A program made the position numbers and the translations under genes. Positions 54,989 through 64,000 of a stretch of 64,000 nt of DNA are shown piece after piece (positions within the stretch are counted from its first letter, which is position 1; each line of letters opens with the position of its first letter). Below the pieces are notes generated by a model. That model had not been told where the DNA came from and made no database searches. It saw only the letters and a list, made by a program, of their open reading frames with translations. The DNA is from Cocos nucifera (taxonomy: Eukaryota; Streptophyta; Magnoliopsida; Arecales; Arecaceae), in the NCBI GenBank assembly GCA_006176705.1, contig QRFJ01002293.1, positions 174,071 to 238,070 on the forward strand. The letters run 5' to 3'.

Positions 54989-55940
54989 AAGACAATGAAT
55001 TTTGGAGGCCTAGGGATCTTATTTATAGGTGTTGGAGGGCTGGAATAAGTACTATCAGCCAATATGGGACTAAGATAGTGTTTGATTGGCAAAATCTAAA
55101 GAAATCCCATAAAAAATTGGATTAAAACTCTTTCTGGATGAATTCTATTGAGTTTCCTAAATTTTGGCTATCAAAGTTTGATCAAATGATCAAAAAACAC
55201 CAAAAATTGAGTTTTAAAAGCCTAAATCAAGTCGGATTAAATTATGGCCATTGGATTGTTTTGATCTAGAAAATCTGGGCCACTGGATCAAATTCTAGAT
55301 GCCTTAATCACCATTGAAAGCATTATCAACTGTCCAGTCATCGCCTGGGAGAAATCGGATCGTCAGATGGCGCTATAAGGGAGCTGGGAAATCGATTCAA
55401 AATTAGAAACCACCTTAGTCATTGGATCTTCACCAGCAGCAACCATAGCCATTAGATCATGCCTTACTCTATAGGTGGATCGTAGTAAACTAGAATTTCC
55501 AAAGATCGTAGTGAATCAGTGCCCGTCTTGACATTGAAATGACATTTTTGTCCCTGCTAAGCGATCTTGTACAAGCTATGATGAATTTGACGTTAGGGTG
55601 ATGTCAGAGGCATGCGGGGGTGGGTAGCTGGCTGGATGGCTTGCTAGCAAGTGGCTAGGTCATTCTGGCTTGGTGCGCCAACTTGGAGGAATGAGCCAGC
55701 TGAGCTAGATGTGCCAGCTAAGCCATTTTTTTTTATTTTTTTCTTTTTTTAAAATTCATATCCGCTCCATTTTAACTCTGATTTGCTCAAAACTTATTTC
55801 ATTGCAATCAAAAAATTGAGCTCTTTCCATTGATAAATATATTTTCTAGAAATAAGAAATAAAAATATTTAATTTTTAAAAATAAATATAAATTAATTAA
55901 TAAATTAATATTTTTATAGGTGAATTTATTATAATTATCA
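54989..55940 (-). repeat. Gypsy2 5' LTR, part 3
   Basis: Aligns with the gypsy1 LTR from about 3995 to 5051. The minus-strand start TGATAATT is at 55940 and TATAAATA at 55020-55027. The first five bases (AAGAC) are the right target copy of the SIRE copia. The ORFs 54859-55092 and 55808-55993 are not genes. Confidence 0.8.
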
Positions 55941-56446
55941 AAGGAATATGCCATTAACTCGTTAAAGACTGAATCAGTACGAGTAGCTCTCAATTAGAAA
56001 CCACCGATCGAAGTTGCTACACTTATTTTAAATACCAACTGGTTAATTAGTTTTGAATGGATTAACCTTATATTTTGGACTAGACTGCTTAGCCAAGAAT
56101 CAAGTCCATTTTGGTTCTCATTAAAGATATAGACTTTACCAACTACAACTATTCTAATTGATCTAAAGAGATCTTAACCTAATCTAAGATAATAATTGAT
56201 TAGATTTAGTTAATTTTTTAATTAAGTCCATTCTTTAATCTAACCTTAGGTGCAACCCAATTAATGGACCTAATTCACTCTAATCCATTCACCCAAATGT
56301 TATGATTTGTGTCTTAGGATTGTCAATTCACAATCATAAATCCTAAACAAAATAATTCTTAATTCTTAATTAAGTTTTGGACTGAGCATTGGGGTTTAGC
56401 ATTTTGAAAATGATTTTTATGTTTGTAATGTATTTTTACAATATGA
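55941..56446 (-). other. Copia leader fragment left of LTR-B
   Basis: Carries the leader block: plus strand ATATGCCATTAACTCG at 55946, then GAGTAGCTCTCAATTAGAAA, and a TTTGGACT...AAGTCC-rich stretch, matching 746-1210. The primer site and about 750 bp found in element A before the LTR are missing. No ORF is seen. Confidence 0.55.
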
Positions 56447-58927
56447 TGAAGAAAAAACCTAGTGTTTCTAAAATTTTTTTCAAAACCAGAATATTGAAAG
56501 CTATAGATTAATCTAATTAATCTATAAAATATATAAATAAATATTAGATATAGGATCTAATGATATGATTAAAGCATATATCTAAATCTAAAAATTAAAT
56601 AATATACAAAATAATGATGTTGACCATATCAATATCAAACAAGAAAAACTAAATCTGATCTAGTCTATAATTGAGATCAAATCTCATTACCTTTTTCATA
56701 GATTTCGATGTCCAATTTTTGATCTAAGGCTGAGGATGTCACTTTGAGCTGCACGCATATCTAGCCTCTATGAGAAGTCCACACAAAATTTCGATCATAA
56801 TTCGAAGCCCGGCAATCTACAAATCAGCACAATGTGCTAGCACTGCGCTGATCCTTTATCAACGGTTGATGCCAAATCTTCTTCTTCAATTGATTTAAAC
56901 TCTTCAAGGATTAAAGAAGGAGAATGGAGGATCTAGAAGAAGCCATCTTCCATTGTTCTTCTCTCAAAAATTTGTTGAAGAAAATTTGGAATAAAAACTG
57001 TAGAGAAGACCCTTCTTCTCTAGGCCTTTTCCTCTCACCTAGGCACAATAATTTGTACCTTTTCAAAATACCACACCCTCAACCCTAATATGCCCAAGGT
57101 CTCCATTCCCAAGCCCTCTCCCTCAGGTCTAAAATCTCTCAAAATTTCATAATTTAACTTTCTTTAAATAGAGAGTTAGAGAAGAGTCCCTGTCTAGGTC
57201 AAATACCTAGATAGAGAGTCCAAATGGAACAAGGATTGAGGCACCCAACTCTTGGGTGATTATTTAAATTTTTTTGGCATGAATTCTAGATATTTACTGC
57301 ATAATTAAACTCTCTTTCTTCTACAAAAATTTTTTAAAAAAATTAGATTAATTGGCATCATAACGGATAAGAAATTTTGGTTTATCCAAACTCTATGAAA
57401 TAGAATCTAGATCATCACTACTTAGTTTTGATCAAATCCAAAATCACAAACCATCTAAGAGGGATACGGGGGAAAGGATAGGCATGAAACTTTTCTAGAA
57501 ATCAGATTTTTCATGAAAAAATTCATGAAAAAAGCATGAAGAAAGGGAAGGTGGTGCTAAGGGAGGAGTCCTAGTCTAACTAGGACTGCATGCTTTGACT
57601 AGTCAAACAAAATTTTTAGTCTAATTAAAATAGATCTTGATGCAACCTAATTAATGGTATTTCTAACCAAATTAAAAACCCAATTAAATTAGATTAAATT
57701 TAATTTAATTTTAATTTAATTTTTAATTAATTTAGAAATTAGGTGCACTCAAGCCTTAGTTCAACTAGCAATTATTCATTCTTACAATTGGCTTATCCAA
57801 TAAATCTATTGGACTTGATCCAATCAAGTCCAAACCAAATCTAATTGAATCTCATTTAATTTGACTTGATCTCAATTCAATTGCTCAATAAAATTGAGTC
57901 AATTAAAAATTTGATTGCTAATCAATCCTCCTGCAACACTTGCACTAGGTCAAATATCAATCATATTGAATGTTTAACCTAAAATAATTCTTAATCGTTG
58001 ATCAACCATCTGATCAGATCAAGACCTCTAATGTATGTGACCTCACAGATACAAATCTAAGTTGATAGCATAGAAATAAATTTTTATACCAATAAAGTAA
58101 CCATCTAGTAATGGTACCGGATAGCCAAATAGGTCGAATGTATAAAGCAACATTCTTAGAACCCAAGTAGATATGCTTTCCGTATAATTCATCTACTTAA
58201 CCATAAATGCTCACAGAATGACTTAGGATTTAATTTTCAACCTTGAATAAGTCATCCACATTGTATTTCAAAATATCAAATCCATCTCATGGATTATCCT
58301 AGCCAAGGTTTTGCTAAATTGAAATATAGTGATGCATTATCTCCAAACTCTTTAGAGTTGTCAATCCCATCTTGATCACTCACCAATTTTATAAGTATTT
58401 GACTGTGCTCAGAAACTTTCCATCACTAAATTAAAAATTTAGGTAGTCCAGTACCAAAGCATAGTAAGTTGCTTGCAAGCCACTGTGGTGATCTCAAGTC
58501 TAAGGAACACTTATACCCATATCCCATTAAAGCAATTCTTGATAATAGAATGCTCTAAAGTTGGTCACATTCAGTGATGATATATCCCTTCATCTCATCT
58601 TATGCCATATCAATATATACACAATCCTTGGTTAAGAAGATAACCAACCTATATGATACACAATGACAACACTCGATAAACATTATCATCGTTTAACAAA
58701 CGTATCATTGGTCATGAATAGTTTTAAGGATTAATCGATAAATTCTCTCTTTATCGAATCTAAATAGTCCTAAGAACTTTATCATAATATAGGAGTTCAT
58801 TAGAAGATTTAGACTTATAATGAAAATTTCAAAATAAATATTTTATTTATTAATAAATTATTTATATTTATAAAATAGTACAACCATCAATAGGCTAATG
58901 ATTGGCTTTGAGACATATTTCCTAATA
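56447..58927 (-). repeat. LTR-B
   Basis: 2481 bp, homologous to LTR-A and in reverse complement to LTR-C. The minus-strand start reads TATTAGGAAATATG where LTR-A has TGTTGGAAA, so the terminal TG has become TA. No supported ORF. Confidence 0.8.
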
Positions 58928-58939
58928 ACTCCTACTTGT
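58928..58939 (-). promoter_or_regulatory. Polypurine tract of copia B
   Basis: Minus strand ACAAGTAGGAGT before the LTR start; the usual form is CAAGTGGGAG. The RNase H frame ends about 20 bp upstream. Confidence 0.72.
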
Positions 58940-59645
58940 CCTAAAGCAACTTAGTATAGTATCTAATATCCATCTTCGACTTGTGGCTGTTGAACTTCTT
59001 TACCATCAAGACTTTTGTAAGAAGGTCGGCTAGGTTCTCCTTTTCATCGATCTTCTAAAGGTCAACATCACCTTGATCCACGATCTTTTGGACCAGATGG
59101 TAGTGACGTAGCATGTGCTTCGTTCACTAGTGTGCCTTTGGTTCTTTTGCTTGAGTAATTGCTCCATTGCTATCGCGGTAGAGCAAGATCGGACCATCTA
59201 GGAAGGGGGCTACTCCGAGCTTGGTGATGAACTTTCTCAGCCATATAGCTTTCTTTGTAGCATCTAATGCCGTGACATACTATGCCCTTATACTGAGTCT
59301 ATCATAGTGTGTTGCTTGGAACTCTTCCAGCAGATGGCTCCACCATTTTGGATAAAGATATAATCCAACACATTCTTGCTATCATCATGATCAGATTAAA
59401 AGTTGAAATATGTAAACCCCATAAATTTTAGATCTAACATAACATAGATCAGCCACTAGTCCTTAGTATTTCTCGAATACTTAAGGATGGCTTTCACTAT
59501 CTTTCAATGATTCTCTCCTAGATCAAATTGGTATCTACTCACTACTCCTAGTGAGTATGCCACATCAAGTCTCGTACATGTCATGGCATACATGATAAAT
59601 CCCACTATCAAAACATATGGGATTCTACTCATATGCCCTCTCTCT

Positions 59646-59852
59646 TCAGGAGTTGTCCGACAATCCTATTCCATGGTCTATCAAAAGATAGTCTTTCTTG
59701 AAATTCTCCATGCTAAACCTCTTCAGCATAGTATCTATGTACATGGACTGGGATAACCTAAGCATCCTCTTTGATCTATCCCTATAGATCTTCATTCCTA
59801 AGATGTAGGATGCTTCATCCAATCCTTCATGGGAAATTGAGATGACAACCAT
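59646..59852 (-). pseudogene. RT fragment of copia B
   Basis: DEASYILGMKIYRDRSKRML and LSQSMYIDTMLKRFSMENFK are the late RT blocks of copia. The upstream part with the active-site region (about 59860-60200) is present but in broken frames. Confidence 0.82.
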
Positions 59853-61245
59853 ACTTTTATTTCTTATAGTGTGGAGATGTCATTGTGGATTGAGAAAATA
59901 TCATCCACATATAGGACAAAAAATACAACTACCGGACCATTTGCCCACTTGTAAATACAGAACTCTTCTTTATTCCTAACGAAGCCATAGGTTTTGATCA
60001 TCTTATCAAAATGTATGTTTCAACTCCGAGATGTCTGTTTTAATCTATCAAAGGATCTCCAAAGCTTGCACTCTTTGGACTTGTCTTTGGATGTGAATCC
60101 TTCAAGTTGTATCATATACACCACTTCACTCAGCTCTTCATTTAGGAAAGCTATCTTCATTTCCATCTACTAGATCTCATAGTCTAGATAGGTAGCTATC
60201 GCAAGCATAATCTAAATAAATTTGAGCATTGCCATAGGGAAGAACATCTCATTATAGTCAACTACCATAACATTGATGATATCCCTTGGCAACCAGATGG
60301 GCTTTATAGTCTCCATCTTTCTATCTATGCCCCTCTTCCTTTTGAAGATCTACTTACATCCAATGTGTTTAACCCCTTCAGGTGGGCCAACCAATGTCCA
60401 CACATCATTGATCTTCATAGACTCCTCAAATTTCATGACGTTAAGCCATTTATCGAAATCAGGTCTCTACATTGCATCTATTTAGGTGATCAGATCCTTA
60501 TCATTCTCATCGAGTTTGATAGGATCATCATCTCAGAATAAGAAATGATAGTATCTATCTGACTGATATAGTACACTATCGGATCATCTTAATTATGTAG
60601 TTACACTAGGCTCCAAGTTTGATCTAATCAAATTCGATTCTGGTTCAACTAACTATATTGATTTTTTTACTAGTTGAACTTTATCAAGTTCAACCTTAGA
60701 GACAACAATTCCTTCGCTGAGAAACTTCTTTTTTAAAAAGATTATCCTAAGGCTGACAAACACCTTTTGCTCATTAGTATGGTAGAAGTAATGTCCTTTA
60801 GTTTCTTTTGGGTACCCTATGAATGTGCACTTGTCTGACTTTGGTCCAAATTTGTTTGTTAATAAACATTTGACGCAAGTCAGGCACTCCCAGACCCTAA
60901 GGTGTAAGAGTACTAGTTTACTCTCTGTACATATCTCATATCAGATTTTATCTATAGACTTACTTGGAATCCTATTTAGAGGATAGCAAGCCAATTCGAG
61001 TGCATATCTCCAAAAGGATATCGGCAAGCTGGCAAAACCCATCATGGATCAGACTATATCTAATAGAGTTTAATTTCTTCTTTTTGATATACCATTATGC
61101 TATGGTATCTCTGGAAGAGTCTATTGAGAGAGAATTTCATTCTCTTCTAGATATATAAAAACTCATCGAAAAAGTATTCACCTCCTCAGTCAAACTGAAG
61201 AGTTTTAGTACTCTTTTTAATTTATTTTTTTACTTCACTTCAAAA

Positions 61246-61836
61246 TTATTTAAATATTTTAAATGAATTCAACTTATATTTCATTAGATAGACATATCCA
61301 TACTTGGATAAGTCATTTATGAAAGTGATGAAGTAGAAATATCCACCTTTAGCACTTGTACTTAAAGGTTCACATACATCACTTTGTACTAGACCTAAGA
61401 GCTTAGTAGCTCTTTCATCTTTTATAGTAAAAGATGACTTCATCATTTTTCTAAAAAGATAAGACTCATAGGTTAGAAGTGATTTACAGTCACTAACTTT
61501 AAGGATTTTCTCTTGAGTTAACTTGTTTATCATATTCTTGTTGATGTGACCTAGCCTATAGTGCTATAAGTAGATATCCGATACATTATCTAATCTAAGA
61601 TGCTTGCCTATGGAGTGGACTACATTAACAGGTTGTGATATTTTATGAATACCATTGCTTAAATATGTAGAAAAAATTGTAACACCATTAAAAATGTCAT
61701 CACAAAATTCTTTCTTTATTGAAATTTCATAATTATTTTTGGCCCAAAGGCCTACAGAAATGATATTTAATAAGAAACTAGGACAAGAATGACAATCACT
61801 AAGAATGATAAAATGGGACTCAAATATAAGTTTCAT
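61246..61836 (-). pseudogene. Integrase and upstream pol fragment of copia B
   Basis: 61246-61533 has LTYESYLFRKMMKSSFTIKD, LVQSDVCEPLSTSAKGGYFY (first Asp) and FITFINDLSKYGYVYLMKYK. The zinc-region Cys residues have changed (ESYLFRK where CESCLxGK is usual). 61564-61836 is the stretch between protease and integrase. Both are in the same frame. Confidence 0.82.
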
Positions 61837-62172
61837 GATCTCTACTGCTAGAATTGAAACTTATCTTCTATCTCCAACATTTAGAAATATTTTATCTTGC
61901 TCAAATCTCCTACTGACCTATAATCTCTATAATGAATTACAAATATGGTAAGGGCTTTCGGTATCCAATACCTAGTCAGTAATATCATAAATAGAGAGAT
62001 TGCAAGGAGTTATCATATAAGTACCTAATCCAGCAATAATTTGCTTCTTTCTTTGGCTATTCGGGTCTAGAGAGATAATGTACTGAGGATAGTTTCTCTT
62101 CTAATGTCCTTTCTTCTTGCAGAAGAAGCACTCTACTTGACTCTTGTTGGGTTTAGTCTTCTTAGTCTGACT

Positions 62173-62685
62173 CTACACTAATGTCCTAGCTTGAACTTGC
62201 ACCTTCTTGAACTTCTTCTTCTTGTTCTTCTTTTCTTTCTTAAAGGATCGAGAACCAAAAGAAGATCCTTCCACCAGATTCATAGACTCTTTATAGAGCT
62301 GGTAATCCTTCTTAATGTTTTGAAGCAATCCTAGCAACCCATGGTAATTGACTTCAACCTTTATCATTCTATAATGAGTAAGGAAAAGAATGTAAAACTT
62401 GGGCAATGAGATCAAAATAGCATCTTTTCCTAGCTGCTCATGCAAGGAAAAATTGAGCTTACTCAAAGGCTCAATCAACTCGATCATGCATAAAACATGA
62501 TCAATGACTGATGCACCATCCCTCATTCGGGCATTGAAGATGGCATAACTAGTCTTGTGCCTCTCAACATCATCAAGTGAGCCCAAAGACTTGTTCAATA
62601 CATAAAGCATGTCTTTTAGCTGAGCTGATATGAACCTATGACTGAACTCATCACTTATAGCCGCCAGCATGATGCAACACATCAT
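62173..62685 (-). pseudogene. Gag fragment of copia B
   Basis: 170 codons: MLAAISDEFSHRFISAQLKD, MLYVLNKSLGSLDDVERHKT, YAIFNARMRDGASVIDHVL, LSKLNFSLHEQLGKDAILIS and a Lys-rich tail. The frame context extends rightward to 62749 with a stop, then is cut. Confidence 0.85.
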
Positions 62686-62749
62686 AGTTCAATAATTGAG
62701 CTACTTTTGATAAGTATCTCTGACCGTGCCTTGTGCATTTTGGGTAGAT

Positions 62750-64000
62750 TGTTCGAAATTATATCCTAAAGCCAATCATCAGCCTGTTGATAGTTGAGAT
62801 ATTGTAATTAATTTATTAATTAATAAAAAATATTTTGGCATCCTTTTTCATCATAAATTTACATCTTCTAATGAACTCCATTATTGTGATGAAGTTCTTA
62901 GGACTATTTAGTTTCAATAAAAAGAGGATTTATTGGTTAGTCCTTAAATTTATTTACGATCAAATGATAGGCTGTTAATTAGGACGACAGTGTCTATCGA
63001 GCATAGGTCACTATATGCCATATAGGTTGGTTGTCCTCTTAACCAAGAAGTATGGAGATACTAGTATGGCAAACAAGTGAGATGTATAGATACATCATCA
63101 TGAAATATAACTAACTCTAGAGCATTCTGCTGTCGAGAATGTCTCTGATGGGATATAAGTATAAGTATCCTTTAGACCTAAGATCACCTCAGTGACTTGC
63201 AAGCAACTCACTGTGCTTTGGTACCTGATTAATTGAATTTCTAATTCAACAACGGAAGGCTTCTGGGCATAGTTAAGTACTTGCAAAGTCAAAGTGTGAT
63301 CAAGATGAAATTGACCACTCCAAGAGTTGGAGAAGAATGTATCACTGTATTTCAATATAGCAAAACCTTAGCTAGGATAATCCATCAGATGGATTTGATA
63401 TTTTAAAATACAATGTGGATAATCCGATCAGAGTTGATAGTTGAACTCTGAGGTATCCTACGAGTATTATGGTCAAGAGGATGAATTATATGGAAACTAT
63501 ATTCGCATGGATTCTAAGGATGGTGTTCTACACCTTTCAACCTATCCAGCCATCGGGTATCATTGCTAGATGGTCACTTCGATTGGTATAAAAATTTATT
63601 TCTATGCTACCAACTTAGGTTCGAACCTATGAGGTCACATACATTAGAGTTCATGTTTCGATCAGATAGTTGATCAGCGATTTAGAATCGTTTTAGGGTT
63701 AAACGATCAATACGATTAATGTTTGATCTAGTGCAAGTATTGTAGGAGAATCGATTAGCAATTTGATTACTAATTAGCTTAATTTGATTAAGCTAGTAGG
63801 TTGAGATTAGGTCTAACTAAATATGGTTTAATTAGATTTGGTTTAGGCTTGATTGGATCAAGTCCAATTGGCTTATTGGATAAGTCAAGTGCAAAAAAGA
63901 ACTAGTCCTAGTCTAACTAGGACTTGGGTCAACCCAATTTTCTAATTTGATTAAAAAATTAAATTATAATTTAATTTAATTTAATTTAATTTAATTAAGT
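62750..64000 (+). repeat. LTR-C, plus-strand copy of the element A/B LTR family, runs off the window
   Basis: Starts TGTTCGAAATTATATCCTAA. 63546-63650 is the reverse complement of 58025-58130 of LTR-B with few changes. It probably is the 5' LTR, or a solo LTR, of a plus-strand element inserted into copia B gag; the expected target copy would be TAGAT (62745-62749). The ORF 63098-63355 (minus) is LTR sequence. It ends in a (TTTAA)n run at the window edge. Confidence 0.78.

Larger units (their letters stand above)
36176..55940 (-). mobile_element. Gypsy2: Athila-type element, 5' half, multiply interrupted
   Basis: A diverged copy of gypsy1's family. In minus order: 5' LTR (54989-55940, 44902-44918, 38620-39183), primer site remnant (38596-38613), leader, gag from 37140. 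Gag is cut at 36176 by the Tat-like element; the remainder is left of the window. The LTR is split by the gag-only copia and the SIRE copia. The pieces total about 1,520 bp once target copies are removed, in line with gypsy1 LTRs (1453-1585). Its right flank is copia B leader sequence. Confidence 0.8.
55941..62749 (-). mobile_element. Copia element B: leader fragment, LTR-B and decayed gag-pol
   Basis: From right to left: gag cut at 62749, protease, integrase, RT, RNase H, purine tract at 58928, LTR-B (56447-58927), then a leader-like stretch (55941-56446) with no primer site. LTR-B is the 3' LTR of the gag-pol on its right. The leader on its left implies that it also once served as a 5' LTR for a neighbour. 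It belongs to the same LTR family as element A. Confidence 0.72.
58950..62749 (-). pseudogene. Copia B gag-pol remnant
   Basis: Gag lies at about 62173-62749, protease near 61960, integrase 61080-61836, RT 59640-60400 and RNase H 58950-59400. Many stops and frameshifts occur. The last RNase H codons before the tract read NLADLLTKVLMVKKFN and so on. The gag knuckle near 62110 reads CFFCKKKGH, then a stop where Trp is expected and Tyr where the last Cys is expected. The first ~80 gag codons and the 5' LTR are separated from the rest by LTR-C at 62750. Inactive. Confidence 0.8.

Noticed and set aside
62735..62749. Purine tract of a plus-strand element before LTR-C (TTTTGGGTAGAT)
   Set aside because: The same bases read as gag on the minus strand (PKMHKARSE), so they belong to copia B; resemblance to a tract is probably chance.

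Overview
The window is repetitive plant nuclear DNA. I could support no host gene, rRNA or tRNA gene. Everything recognisable is a plant LTR retrotransposon: Ty1-copia gag-pol frames with initiator-methionine tRNA primer sites, a Ty3-gypsy Athila-type element with a tRNA-Asp-like primer site, and a Tat-type fragment with antisense ORFs. LTRs of 1.4-2.5 kb, long AT-rich leaders and deep nesting suggest a large monocot genome. A palm is my guess, from general familiarity only.

The layout is a set of nested insertions. (1) Oldest layer: copia element B (55941-62749, minus), with LTR-B at 56447-58927. (2) Its leader was entered by gypsy2, an Athila-type element whose gag, leader and 5' LTR occupy 36176-55940; the rest lies left of the window. 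(3) Gypsy2's gag was entered by a Tat-like element (11153-36175, plus-polarity 3' LTR, antisense ORFs). Gypsy2's LTR was entered by a gag-only copia element (39184-44901) and a SIRE-type copia (44919-54988). (4) The Tat-like element was entered by copia element A (1-11152) and by a large copia, the 'outer' element (16066-35841). The gag-only element received an LTR that is now solo (41679-43960, plus). (5) LTR-A holds gypsy1 (3467-10447). The 5' LTR of the outer copia holds an inner copia (24827-34176). (6) A plus-strand LTR (62750 to beyond the window) cuts the gag of element B.

Target-site duplications support the order: AAATG for the outer copia, AAGAC for SIRE and TGATC for the solo LTR are exact. 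TCTTT/CCTTT (inner), CAATC/CAACC (gypsy1) and GCACC/GCACT (gag-only) differ at one base. Removing the inner element and one target copy restores the outer LTR to 2293 bp, the same length as its partner.

All coding regions are decayed. The best preserved is the inner copia, whose gag-pol stays in one frame over about 1,300 codons and is broken only by stop codons. Many lesions across the families fit C-to-T or G-to-A change, as expected from deamination of methylated cytosine. Notable items are two antisense ORFs in the Tat-like fragment, an extra plant-transposon-protein ORF after RNase H in the SIRE element, a gag-only copia, a 29-bp tandem array inside an LTR, a doubled primer-site sequence in gypsy1, and a leader block shared between copia and gypsy families that carries a stretch identical to the 5' end of U1 snRNA.
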